Source: Thermoproteota archaeon
GTDB lineage: Archaea; Korarchaeota; JAOZGF01; JAOZFZ01
DNA length: 31,027 bases
Assembly: GCA_027492035.1 (NCBI GenBank)
Contig: JAOZFT010000003.1
Span: forward strand, 1-31,027
Direction: 5' to 3'
The translations under genes and the position numbers were made by a program. Of this stretch, positions 8,768 through 17,407 are shown piece by piece. The notes beneath the pieces were generated by a model. The model had not been told where the DNA came from. It searched no databases and worked only from the letters and a program-made list of their open reading frames with translations. How positions within the stretch are numbered: position 1 is the first letter of the stretch; each line of letters starts with the position of its first letter.

Positions 8768-9064
8768 TTACTTCACCTTTACGTGGTAAATCATCCCCAA
8801 AATTAAGCTAAGCAACATAACTGTAAGAACAATTAATGAAGTTAAGGCGTTACTTAACTCTTTATTCCTTGTGAAGGCTGAAAAAGCGGCGGCAACCCTC
8901 GTTAATGGTGTTAAAATCAATGTCATTGTTGCTATCGATAACACTTCCATATATCTTCCTTTTCCTTCAGTTGCCGCGTAAATTCCAAACCCTATGGAGA
9001 ACAGAGAGAAACTAATGATCATTCCAGCAGTTAAAGTAATATAAACAGCTTTATTTACATCCAT
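8768..9064 (-). CDS. DUF1634 small membrane protein
   Basis: This 98-residue protein has three hydrophobic segments, near residues 9-29, 40-60 and 75-93. It resembles DUF1634, a family of small membrane proteins usually encoded next to TauE/SafE permeases, which is the case here: the permease gene ends six bases before this start. The role is unknown; an accessory subunit of the permease is the natural inference. A weak AAAGGAA site precedes the ATG. Confidence 0.72.
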   Translation of the reverse strand: MDVNKAVYITLTAGMIISFSLFSIGFGIYAATEGKGRYMEVLSIATMTLILTPLTRVAAAFSAFTRNKELSNALTSLIVLTVMLLSLILGMIYHVKVK

Positions 9065-9070
9065 ATTCCT

Positions 9071-9958
9071 TTACACTCCAACTAACCTTAAACCTAGTGC
9101 TGCATAAACTCCCTTAGCAATCATTAAGTAGGAAAAGTAGAGCAGCAACAACCCAAAGGCTAACTTGAGTTTTCTAACTCTTATTTTATTCATGGCGAGA
9201 GTTCCAGTTATTGCTCCTAATGTGATGCCCAAAACAACAGGTGTTACAGTTACTAAGTCAACTAAGCCTGAAAAAAAGTAGAGTAAGGCTGCAGTAGAAG
9301 CTGTAACTCCTATCATAAACTTACTGGTTGCAACTGCAACTTTTATTGGGACATTCATTATTTGGTTCATAAACGGGACCTTCAAGACCCCTCCTCCAAT
9401 TCCAAGCAAAGCTGAAACCACTCCAGCGAAATATGAAGCAGAAAAACCCAAAAAACTTCTGTTAACCCCATATTTAACTGTTTTCTTTTCAGCTTCATCG
9501 TAATATCCACCGGCTAAACTTAACTTCTTAGAAATAAAATCCTCCTTAGCAATCATAAACTTATCTTCCCTTATTTTCTCGCTTTCAACTTTACTTGTTT
9601 TTATTTGTAAAATGGACATGGAGAAAAGCAGTGCGGCTAAAAGGAAAAAAAGAACAAACGAAGGAGTTATCAAGGTTAAGAAAGCACCTGTCAAAGCCCC
9701 AAGAGTAGTTGCAACTTCTAAAAAAATTGAAAGCCTTACGTTAGTTATGCCCTGTTCCACGTATCTGGAGCCTCCAGCAGTGCTTGTGGCTACAACCCCC
9801 ACTATACTGACTGCAACAGCTTCTTTTATAGGTAAGTGAAAGAAAACAGTTAAAACCGGGACGATTACGATTCCTCCTCCAAGCCCGAAAAGTGCACCGA
9901 TGAAACCAGCTGATGCAGCAAAAGCTAAAAGAGTGAACATAAACACTAAATTAACCAT
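9071..9958 (-). CDS. TauE/SafE family anion permease
   Basis: This 295-residue membrane protein has about eight hydrophobic segments in two halves. Each half holds the family's glycine-rich repeat: GALFGLGGGIVIVPVLTVF near residues 21-40, and SALLGIGGGVLKVPFMNQI near 180-200. TauE/SafE proteins export or import small anions, often sulfite, sulfoacetate or related sulfur compounds; the substrate here cannot be told. A hydrophilic loop of about 50 residues separates the two halves. The ATG is preceded by GGAAGGAG, and the DUF1634 gene follows after six bases, so the two form an operon. Confidence 0.88.
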   Translation of the reverse strand: MVNLVFMFTLLAFAASAGFIGALFGLGGGIVIVPVLTVFFHLPIKEAVAVSIVGVVATSTAGGSRYVEQGITNVRLSIFLEVATTLGALTGAFLTLITPSFVLFFLLAALLFSMSILQIKTSKVESEKIREDKFMIAKEDFISKKLSLAGGYYDEAEKKTVKYGVNRSFLGFSASYFAGVVSALLGIGGGVLKVPFMNQIMNVPIKVAVATSKFMIGVTASTAALLYFFSGLVDLVTVTPVVLGITLGAITGTLAMNKIRVRKLKLAFGLLLLYFSYLMIAKGVYAALGLRLVGV

Positions 9959-10072
9959 GACATACTCCTTCCTTTTATTTTTTTGGTTTAAGCAGCTGAT
10001 TAATGATTTGCTTTTTCATTTCTTCTTGTATTTTATAGTTTACAGGTTTCTACCTTAATATGAACCCATCTT

Positions 10073-10369
10073 TTAAATCGTTTCTTTCCAAAACACTTCT
10101 CTCTTATCCTTTTCCGGTAGTTTTATTTCCCCATATTTAGTTTCATACTTTTTTATGTTTTCCTGTAAAGCTAAAAGGAAACGTTTAGCATGTATAGGAG
10201 TTAAAGTCACAATTGCTTTAACTTTAGCAGTGTTTACGCGGGGAATAACATGCATAAAGGTGAAATTAAATTCCTGATCATTGTGAGTTATCTCAGCTAA
10301 ATCGCTAAAGACAGGAATCAAATTCTGAGGTATGTCAACCCTTAACTTTACACCTTTCCTATTATTCAA
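10073..10369 (-). CDS. DUF3467 domain protein
   Basis: This 98-residue protein resembles the DUF3467 family along its whole length: an N-terminal strand (KLRVDIPQNLIPVFSDLAEI), a central EFNFTFMHVIPR strand, then VTLTPIHAKRFLLALQENI and a KYETKYGEI ending. The family is widespread in bacteria and archaea and has no assigned function. The start is a TTG with GGTAGGAT just upstream. It begins 14 bases after the lipoprotein gene ends, so the two are probably one operon. Confidence 0.78.
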   Translation of the reverse strand: MNNRKGVKLRVDIPQNLIPVFSDLAEITHNDQEFNFTFMHVIPRVNTAKVKAIVTLTPIHAKRFLLALQENIKKYETKYGEIKLPEKDKREVFWKETI

Positions 10370-10383
10370 CGTATCCTACCTCT

Positions 10384-10983
10384 TTATTTTTCAAACTTGT
10401 AAGCATTCACTATTTCATCTATAATCCCGTTTAAAACTTGTTTATACCCGTGAATTCTCTTACTTAAAATCACCGCCAAAAACCATCTGTCTTTCCACCA
10501 GGCATATCCGGCAAGCCTGTTTTCAACAGGTATAGACTCATTCTCCGGTGTTTCAAAATAAATTGCGCCGCTGCCATTTTTCTCTACTACTTCATTAGGA
10601 TATTTAAGGACGTTTTGGATATAAAGAACGAAACTTGAGCCAAATGTTGAAACATCATCTTTATTGCTTAATTTCCCTGCGTAAAAGTTAACCCATTTTC
10701 TCTTATCTTGGCTGTAAAAACCTAAGTAAACCCTTAACTCGTTCACGCCAGGCTTTAAATTTATTTGAGGCCCACCTGTAAAACCAGGTAAAAACCTACT
10801 TTCTACAAAATAAACGTTCACATTCTGCCAATTAATTTTCACCTTCAACTCAGTAATGTCCCAGTCATTTGGGGGCACATCCTTAATTTCTACTTTCTCT
10901 TTTACACACCCGGGCAGGAGCAAACTAAATGACAATATTAAGCCCAAAAAAAGTAGGGGTGCCTTTTCCTTCTTTAACGCCAC
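10384..10983 (-). CDS. Predicted archaeal lipoprotein, unknown function
   Basis: The 199-residue product begins with a basic stretch, a hydrophobic run (residues 9-23) and the lipobox LLPGC with Cys 26, so it is likely exported and lipid-anchored on the outside of the cell. The rest looks like a beta-rich globular domain (KVKINWQNVNVYFVES, NELRVYLGFYS) ending in a helix. I recognise no family. The GTG at 10983 is preferred because GGTGG lies six bases before it; a GTG at 10992 lies inside that site. The gene is probably co-transcribed with the DUF3467 gene and is divergent from the fumarase operon. Confidence 0.65.
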   Translation of the reverse strand: MALKKEKAPLLFLGLILSFSLLLPGCVKEKVEIKDVPPNDWDITELKVKINWQNVNVYFVESRFLPGFTGGPQINLKPGVNELRVYLGFYSQDKRKWVNFYAGKLSNKDDVSTFGSSFVLYIQNVLKYPNEVVEKNGSGAIYFETPENESIPVENRLAGYAWWKDRWFLAVILSKRIHGYKQVLNGIIDEIVNAYKFEK

Positions 10984-11231
10984 AACTCCCACCTATCGAG
11001 AATCTTTTCCTGAGTGTTAAAATCCTTCATCCCTCTTAATAAGTATCCCTTAACTTTACCTAGGAATCAGCTTTTTCCACAATTTATTTCAGTTTTTCCC
11101 AAATAAATTTGGAACAAGAAAAACTCTTTTAAACAATTTAAACAAATATGTTTTTCAATGTTTCTAATTTACTTGTTCAACGATTAAAAATTTCTTTAAA
11201 TACTTTTTACTCCCTAAAGGAGTTGATTTCA

Positions 11232-12095
11232 ATGAGAAACGAAAAAATAATAAAGAGCTTGATTGAATTAATAAGGAAAGCTGAGACTCAACTTCCTTCA
11301 GATGTGAAAAACGCTATAAGAGACGCTTTCGAAAAAGAAACTTCAGAAACAGCTAAAACTCAGCTTAAAGCAATTCTAACCAATATCGAACTGGCAGAAA
11401 AACACTTAATCCCAATGTGTCAAGACACAGGAACCCCCACCTTTTTCATAAGAGCAGGAGTTAATTCCCCCTTCTTAAGGAATTTACCGAATGCTTTAAC
11501 AGAAGCTGTTAAGAAAGCAACGCAAGAAGTTCCTTTAAGACCTAATACAGTAAACCCTTTTACAGGAGTAAATCCAAGGAACAACATAGGTGAAGGGGTC
11601 CCAATTATTCACTGGGAACTGGTTGGAGGCAGTGAAATACAAGTCATAGCTCTTCCTAAGGGTGGAGGAAGCGAAAACATGTCCTTTTTGGCTATGCTTC
11701 CACCAGGTGTGGGCGTCAAAGGAGTAAAGAAATTCATTTTAGAGTGCGTAATAAAGTCTAACGGGAAACCTTGCCCACCAGTAATAGTGGGTGTAGGAAT
11801 AGGTGGAGGAGCAGATATGGCCATGGAACTAGCGAAAAAAGCAATTTTAAGACCTGTAGGTGAAAGGAACAAAAACAAAAGAGTAGCAGAACTTGAGCTG
11901 GAGCTCTTGAAAGTAATAAACCAGACAGGGATAGGTCCCATGGGGTTAGGGGGAGAAACAACAGCTTTAGATGTCCATGTTGAGTGGGCATATAGGCATC
12001 CTGCAAGCCTACCTGTAGGGGTTTTAATGCAATGTTGGGCTGCAAGAAAAGCTGAAATGACTATATACCCAAATGGGGAAATTAAAATAAAATGA
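11232..12095 (+). CDS. fumA: Class I fumarate hydratase, alpha subunit
   Basis: This 287-residue protein matches the N-terminal (catalytic iron-sulfur) part of class I fumarases, which archaea split into two genes. Cys 63 (in MCQDTGTPTFF), Cys 181 (in KPCPPVIVGVGIGGG) and Cys 268 (in CWAARKAEM) are the expected three ligands of a [4Fe-4S] cluster with one open iron for substrate. It interconverts fumarate and malate with the beta subunit. The related L-tartrate dehydratase is an alternative, but a central carbon role is likelier. The ATG at 11232 follows an AAAGGAG site; an in-frame ATG at 11148 would add 28 residues but has no such site. TATA-like stretches lie at 11127-11140 and 11194-11203. 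Confidence 0.9.
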   Translation: MRNEKIIKSLIELIRKAETQLPSDVKNAIRDAFEKETSETAKTQLKAILTNIELAEKHLIPMCQDTGTPTFFIRAGVNSPFLRNLPNALTEAVKKATQEVPLRPNTVNPFTGVNPRNNIGEGVPIIHWELVGGSEIQVIALPKGGGSENMSFLAMLPPGVGVKGVKKFILECVIKSNGKPCPPVIVGVGIGGGADMAMELAKKAILRPVGERNKNKRVAELELELLKVINQTGIGPMGLGGETTALDVHVEWAYRHPASLPVGVLMQCWAARKAEMTIYPNGEIKIK

Positions 12096-12104
12096 GGTGA
12101 AAAA

Positions 12105-12707
12105 ATGACTGTTTACCATTTAAAAACTCCTGTAAAGGAAGAAGAAGTTAGGAAACTGAAAATAAGGGATATTTTATATATTTCAGGCAAAATGTTCACG
12201 GCAAGAGACGAAGGACATAAAAAAATGCTGGAAATGAAAGAAAGGGGGAAGGAGCTGCCTTTCAATCCTTCTGAAATGGTGATGTTTCACTGTGGACCAT
12301 TAATCCGAAAGAAATCAAGTGATGAATGGGAAGTTGTTGCTGCAGGCCCCACAACAAGCATTAGAATGGAAGTGTTTGAAGATGAGTTCATAAAAGAATT
12401 TAAGACAAGAGTAATTGTTGGTAAGGGAGGAATGGGTGAAAGAACAGCTAAGGCGATGCAGAAATTCGGTGCTGTTTACGCTGCTTATACAGGTGGTGCT
12501 GCAGTGTTGGCTGCAAAAGCAATTAAAAAAGTAGAAAATGTTTTCTGGCTGGATGAGCTAGGAATGCCTGAAGCAGCTTGGATCTTAAATGTTGAAAACT
12601 TCGGTCCGTTAGTTGTAACCATAGATTGCCACGGAGGCAATTTAACAGAAGAAATAATTGCTAATGTAGAGTCTAGGAAGGATAAGTTGCTTGCAATGCT
12701 GAAGTAA
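12105..12707 (+). CDS. fumB: Class I fumarate hydratase, beta subunit
   Basis: This 200-residue protein matches the C-terminal half of class I fumarases. It has GDILYISG-like LKIRDILYISGKMFTARD near residue 20, VVAAGPTTSIRME near 80, the GKGGMGERTAKAM motif near 105, and TGGAAVLAAKAI with the FWLDELGMPEA segment further on. It supplies substrate-binding residues to the alpha subunit. It starts nine bases after fumA ends, with a GAGGTG site, so the two are translated from one message. Confidence 0.9.
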   Translation: MTVYHLKTPVKEEEVRKLKIRDILYISGKMFTARDEGHKKMLEMKERGKELPFNPSEMVMFHCGPLIRKKSSDEWEVVAAGPTTSIRMEVFEDEFIKEFKTRVIVGKGGMGERTAKAMQKFGAVYAAYTGGAAVLAAKAIKKVENVFWLDELGMPEAAWILNVENFGPLVVTIDCHGGNLTEEIIANVESRKDKLLAMLK

Positions 12708-12870
12708 ACCTTCCCCACTTTTTTATTTTGCAGAAGAAGGTATTTCAAAGTTCCTGATTTTTATACCTCTAGAGTCTTTCAAGAAAGTTACCTCTCCTTT
12801 TTTTAAAAGCTTCCCCTTCCTTCCCACCTTCTTCTATAGCTAAAATTTTTGAAGAAGAAATAAGTTTAGA

Positions 12871-12882
12871 ATAAATATAAAG
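12871..12882 (+). promoter_or_regulatory. TATA-like box ahead of polB
   Basis: ATAAATATAAAG lies about 30-40 bases before the GTG start of the polymerase gene and would place transcription start near 12900, giving a very short leader around the AGGTG site. Confidence 0.35.
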
Positions 12883-12911
12883 TTTTATTTCACTCCCTTA
12901 GGTGTTATTGT

Positions 12912-15251
12912 GTGGAGAAAAAAAGGTTTTGGTTTCTTGATGTAACAAGGGAAATTTCAAAGGGGAAAAGTGAAATATGGGTTTGGGGTTTAACAGATGA
13001 CAAAAAAAGAATTCTTTTGATAAATAAAGACTTTAGACAAGTTTTTTTCTTAGCTTTTCAAAGTAAAGAAAGGGGGAAAGTGGAGAGTTTCCTTGATAAG
13101 TTAAGTAGTGAAGGATTGGTTATCTCTTACTCCTTTAAGGAAAAAAACCTTTTCGGGAAACCTTTACAAGGTATGGAGATAGAATGCACAGCCTTTTCGT
13201 TCAACGAAGCCGTTAAAAAAATGAGTAGGGAATTCCCAGCTTGCAAAATTTTTTTTGACGACATAAACTTCACACGGCAATACCTGCTTTTCAAAGATTT
13301 ATCTCCCTCTTCATGGTATGAAACTGAAGTAGAAAGGGGGGATATAAGCGATTGGGGAGAAACTTATTTCTTTAAGGAACTGAAGAAAAGGGAACCGGGT
13401 AAAATTCCAGATTTGCGAATTCTTTCCGCTGACTTTATTTACACAAGCTCTAAAGGTGAACCTAACCCTGAAAGAGATCCTGTAGCAATTATTTCTGTTG
13501 CCACCAGTAATGGGAGCAAGGAACAATTTATTTTGCGAGAAAATGAAAAGGAGCTTCTCCATAACTTTGTTTCTTTTGTGAAGAAGTACGACCCCGACAT
13601 AATTGTTACTTTCAAGGGGAATAGTGAACACTTCTTTTACTTAGTGGAGCGTTCAAGAAGACATGGTTTAGATTTAGGTTTGGGAAGAATGAATGAGCCC
13701 CCTCATCCTGGAATTTTTGGCCATGTTTCAATTTCAGGTAGGCTCCATTTCGACTTGAAAGACTACATAAACGAAATCCCTTCTATCCAACTCAAAACCT
13801 TGAAAGAAATGGCTGATTTCTTCGGTCTAACCTGTGAAAAACACATTGATGATTTTATGTTTCCAATTTACTGGCAAGAAGGAGATTTTAAGAGGGAAGA
13901 ACTGAGAAAATATTCCATATGGAGAGCTGAAACAATTCTTAAAGTGTTTAATTTAATTATGAACCAAGTTTTTACTTTATCCCAAATAACAGGATTGCCT
14001 GCTGATCAAGTTTTTGCGGCTTCGCCAGGGTTTAGGTTAGAAAATTATTTGATGCGGGAGGCTTTAAAAAGGAATGAATTAATACCTAAATCTGCAGAAA
14101 AATTTGCAAAACGTTACATTGGAGGAAAAGTTATTTCCCCTAAGCCAGGTTTACACTCAAAAATAGCAGTTATAGATTTTAAGTCAATGTATCCAAGTTT
14201 AATGATTAAATACAACATCTCTCCTGATACAATAATAAAAATTGGAGAGGCTGAAGAGGATTCCCTCAAAATTGAAGAGGCAAAAATAGCTATTCTTCAA
14301 AAAAAGAAAGGGTTTTTCACTCAAATACTTGAAAAACTTATAGAGGAAAGGGATTTAACCAAAAAGAGGTTGAAAGAAATAAGTCGGGAGTCTGTGGAGT
14401 ACTCCCTCCTGGATGTGAAACAGAAAAACCTGAAAATACTTGCTAATGCAATGTACGGTTACATGGGATGGACAGGTGCAAGATGGTTTGTTAGAGAAGG
14501 AGCTGAAGCTGTAGCTTTTCTGGGAAGAAAAACAATAACTGAATCAATTAACAAAGCTGAAGAATTAGGGCTGGAAGTTATTTATGCAGATACTGACAGC
14601 TTATTTGTAAAATATAATGAAGAAAAGGTTAACAAGTTAATGAATTGGGTTAGGGAAGAGTTAGGCTTAGAAATTAAAATAGACAAAATTTATGAAAAAG
14701 TGGTTTTTACAGAAGCGAAAAAGAAATACGCAGGAATAACTAGTAAAGGGGAACTGGATATAGTAGGTTTAGAAGTGGTCAGAAGTGACTGGTGCAACTA
14801 TGCAAGAGAAACCCAGAAAAAGGTGTTAGAAAAATTATTAATCGATACACCTATGACAGAAATATTTGACTTAATTAAAGAAAGAGTTAACCAGTTACAG
14901 CAGGGTAAATTTAAACTAGAGGATTTAATTATTTGGGAACAAATAACGCGTTCCTTGGATGAATATAAGGCAAATGCGCCACACATACAAGTAGCTAAAA
15001 ATTTGGTTGAGAAAGGGTGGGAAGTAAAGAAAGGAGATTTTGTAGGTTACGTAATTTGTAAGGGGGAGGGGAAACTGTTTCTAAGATCCAAACATTACAC
15101 TGAAGTGAAAAAAGAAGAAGTAGATGTTGAGTACTACATTAAAAAACAAGTAATTCCCGTCTGTACCCGAGTTCTTAGGGCATTAGGAGTTTCAGAAAAA
15201 CAACTTGAACAACTTATTTCAGTTAAAAAAGGACTAGAAGCGTTTTTCTAA
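12912..15251 (+). CDS. polB: Family B DNA polymerase with degenerate exonuclease site
   Basis: This 779-residue protein aligns along its length with archaeal replicative family B polymerases such as Pyrococcus Pol (775 residues). The polymerase site is intact: motif A DFKSMYPSLMIKYNISPDT (Asp 422), motif B KILANAMYGYMGWTGARW, and motif C YADTDSLFV (Asp 560, Asp 562). The proofreading site is not. Exo I reads SADFI (Asp 174 kept, the Glu replaced by Ile 176), Exo II reads KGNSEHFFYL (His 240 in place of Asp), and Exo III reads YSIWRAE (Arg 338 in place of Asp). It should polymerise without 3'-5' proofreading. The C-terminus KKGLEAFF resembles a PCNA-binding box with Lys for Gln. The start is a GTG with AGGTG upstream. 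It may be a repair or translesion polymerase rather than the main replicase. Confidence 0.9.
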   Translation: MEKKRFWFLDVTREISKGKSEIWVWGLTDDKKRILLINKDFRQVFFLAFQSKERGKVESFLDKLSSEGLVISYSFKEKNLFGKPLQGMEIECTAFSFNEAVKKMSREFPACKIFFDDINFTRQYLLFKDLSPSSWYETEVERGDISDWGETYFFKELKKREPGKIPDLRILSADFIYTSSKGEPNPERDPVAIISVATSNGSKEQFILRENEKELLHNFVSFVKKYDPDIIVTFKGNSEHFFYLVERSRRHGLDLGLGRMNEPPHPGIFGHVSISGRLHFDLKDYINEIPSIQLKTLKEMADFFGLTCEKHIDDFMFPIYWQEGDFKREELRKYSIWRAETILKVFNLIMNQVFTLSQITGLPADQVFAASPGFRLENYLMREALKRNELIPKSAEKFAKRYIGGKVISPKPGLHSKIAVIDFKSMYPSLMIKYNISPDTIIKIGEAEEDSLKIEEAKIAILQKKKGFFTQILEKLIEERDLTKKRLKEISRESVEYSLLDVKQKNLKILANAMYGYMGWTGARWFVREGAEAVAFLGRKTITESINKAEELGLEVIYADTDSLFVKYNEEKVNKLMNWVREELGLEIKIDKIYEKVVFTEAKKKYAGITSKGELDIVGLEVVRSDWCNYARETQKKVLEKLLIDTPMTEIFDLIKERVNQLQQGKFKLEDLIIWEQITRSLDEYKANAPHIQVAKNLVEKGWEVKKGDFVGYVICKGEGKLFLRSKHYTEVKKEEVDVEYYIKKQVIPVCTRVLRALGVSEKQLEQLISVKKGLEAFF

Positions 15252-15470
15252 TTCCTTCAAGCCGAAATTTCAGATACGCAACTGAAAGAGACGTCAGTAG
15301 TATAGAACATTTATGTTGAAGAAAAAAAGGGAAAGAAATAAATTTTAAGGTGGAAGTATTTCTTTCATTTTTAGGTTCTCTAAAAAGAGTACGTTACGTG
15401 TGTAGCGAGTAATTTTAAATTTGGGGCAAGTTTTTAAACGAGAAAGAAGATTTTTCGAGTTGGGGAAGAA

Positions 15471-17366
15471 GTGGGTAGTGGGAACAGTTCCGAACACTTG
15501 AAAAACTTTAAAGAAAATTTTCTTTCCTTAGCAATAAACGAGAGACTAAGGTGGAACGTAACAAAATTTTTCCTATTCTCTATCACTTCTTACTTCCTTT
15601 TTCAACTTTACCCCTTTTATCCAAGCCGTTACATTTTCCTTGTTTTTAACCCCGTCCTTTTCCTTGTAGCTTTTTTAGGTTTAACATCCCTTAAGTTCCC
15701 GAAAAAAACACTTGCTACTATGCTTATTCTCTTCCTTTTCCCCTCTATTTACCAAACACCTTCCCTAATCCTTATACATCTTTCTTTAGTTGCCTTTTTT
15801 ATTTTTATTTTAGCGTGGGAATTTGTGGATTGGTTAACAGTTGCATTAATTATTTTATCATTTGTTACAGCATTGAACAGCACTATTTGTTTTTTTTCGC
15901 CTGTACCTATTCTATTCTTGGGTCTCAAAAACCGTAGAGAAGGTATGATTGCTGGTTTAACTGCTTCTTTCTTCATTTCTGTTTATGTCCTATGTAACGG
16001 ATTTAAAGGAGGCTTTGTTTATATTCCTTCAAGCCTGTATATTTCAAAAATCACTTTTAAAACCCCGCCAATCCCTTTCAGAAAATATGCTCCACTCTAC
16101 TTTTTTAACACCTTAAGTGAAGCCTTCAAATTTGATAGTTTAATAACTTTCGGTAAAGCTTTGGCTGTTTTCATAGATGAGCCACAGTTACTGCTTCAAG
16201 TAGTTACTTGGGGGTTTGTTGGGTTTACGGAACTAGAACTTCTACGGAAAATGAAGGAAATCTTAAAATGGAAAGAAAAATTCTACCTAACTACTCCAGC
16301 TTCCCTACTAAGCTCAATTCTAATCCTTGCCTACTACATTCTTTATTCAAACAACGGCAACTTATACTACTTAACCCTCTTCCTTGCTTCAACTCTTTTC
16401 ATGTCGCACCTTTATGGTTACATGAAAGTAAAGAGTGAAACTACTAAATTAAAGTATTTAATGAAGGAGGGAAGGGAAGAACTGCAATTTTTAACAACTC
16501 AGCTGAAAAAGGAAAAAACCTTTTTTCAAAGATACCTTCTAGAACTAAACAATTTAAAAAAAGGCTTCGAAGACGCCTTAAAACTTTGTAGACAATGGGA
16601 GTTTGAAGAAGCTAGGCAAAAAATTAAAGAAACAAACAAAGAAGTCAAAAAACTCAGCAAAGAAATAACAAAAACAATTTCTGAAACTGAAGAAGTTAAG
16701 GAGACATTTGAAAACTTAGAGGTGCAATTAAATGAAGTTAAGGCGTTACTTGCTGAAAAAGAGCTGAAAATTAAATTAAACAGCTACCTGAAGGAAACCC
16801 AGAGCTTGGAAAATAAATTAAATGAATTAATAAGGGCATTTAAAACAGAGGGGTTAACTCCTAAGTTAAAAATGGGAATTAAATCCCTAAAAACAGAAAT
16901 TACAGAATTAAGGCATGGAATAAAAGAATTTTTGGGTTTAAGAAGTACAGTGTTAATAGACGGTTCAAATGTTGCGCTATATGGCACATCGGAAGGTGAA
17001 CCTGCAAAACTTGAAAACATAAAGTTGTTACTGAAAGAAGTGCATAGAAACGGTTTTGAACCTATAACCATTGTCGATGCAAGTTTAAGGTATAGAATAA
17101 ACAAAAGAGAAGAATTTCAATCTATGTTAAACAGCGGTGAAATACTTCAGGCACCTGCTAAAAGAGCAGCTGACGAATTTATCCTAGATTATGCTGACCG
17201 TGAAAATTTACCTGTGATAAGTAACGACACTTATAAAGAATATAGAGAAAAGTATCCTTGGGTGAATGAGCCAACAAGAAAAATAACTTTTATGATTATA
17301 GGGGAAACAGTTATTTTCAACCCCTCCCTTCAAACCTTGAAAAAGAGAAGAATTTTGACACAATAA
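15471..17366 (+). CDS. Membrane-anchored coiled-coil NYN (Zc3h12a-like) ribonuclease
   Basis: This 631-residue protein has three parts. Residues about 30-317 contain seven or eight membrane segments of no family I recognise. Residues 318 to about 480 are charged and heptad-like, a long coiled coil. Residues about 490-615 are a nuclease domain of the NYN/PIN superfamily closest to the Zc3h12a (regnase) type: LIDGSNVALYG with Asp 497 and Asn 500, VDASLRY with Asp 536, AADEFILDYA with Asp 568, and SNDTYKEYREKYPW with Asp 586. All the acidic residues expected for metal-dependent RNA cleavage are present, so it is predicted to be an active ribonuclease held at the membrane. The GTG start follows TTGGGGA by five bases. 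The Trm112-like gene begins 41 bases after the stop. Confidence 0.82.
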   Translation: MGSGNSSEHLKNFKENFLSLAINERLRWNVTKFFLFSITSYFLFQLYPFYPSRYIFLVFNPVLFLVAFLGLTSLKFPKKTLATMLILFLFPSIYQTPSLILIHLSLVAFFIFILAWEFVDWLTVALIILSFVTALNSTICFFSPVPILFLGLKNRREGMIAGLTASFFISVYVLCNGFKGGFVYIPSSLYISKITFKTPPIPFRKYAPLYFFNTLSEAFKFDSLITFGKALAVFIDEPQLLLQVVTWGFVGFTELELLRKMKEILKWKEKFYLTTPASLLSSILILAYYILYSNNGNLYYLTLFLASTLFMSHLYGYMKVKSETTKLKYLMKEGREELQFLTTQLKKEKTFFQRYLLELNNLKKGFEDALKLCRQWEFEEARQKIKETNKEVKKLSKEITKTISETEEVKETFENLEVQLNEVKALLAEKELKIKLNSYLKETQSLENKLNELIRAFKTEGLTPKLKMGIKSLKTEITELRHGIKEFLGLRSTVLIDGSNVALYGTSEGEPAKLENIKLLLKEVHRNGFEPITIVDASLRYRINKREEFQSMLNSGEILQAPAKRAADEFILDYADRENLPVISNDTYKEYREKYPWVNEPTRKITFMIIGETVIFNPSLQTLKKRRILTQ

Positions 17367-17407
17367 CAACTTTTTTTGAATGTTTTGAATAGGAAAAGTG
17401 GACGAAA

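Noticed and set aside
11148-11231. Longer N-terminus for fumarase alpha from the ATG at 11148
   Set aside because: AAAGGAG lies properly spaced before the ATG at 11232, which also gives the usual family N-terminus.
11232-12707. L-tartrate dehydratase rather than fumarase
   Set aside because: The two families are very similar; without tartrate genes nearby and with a PEP carboxykinase gene in the window, fumarase is the simpler call, though it is not proven.
12912-15251. Inactivated polymerase of the PolB2 type
   Set aside because: Motifs A and C keep the catalytic aspartates (422, 560, 562); it is the exonuclease site that is lost.
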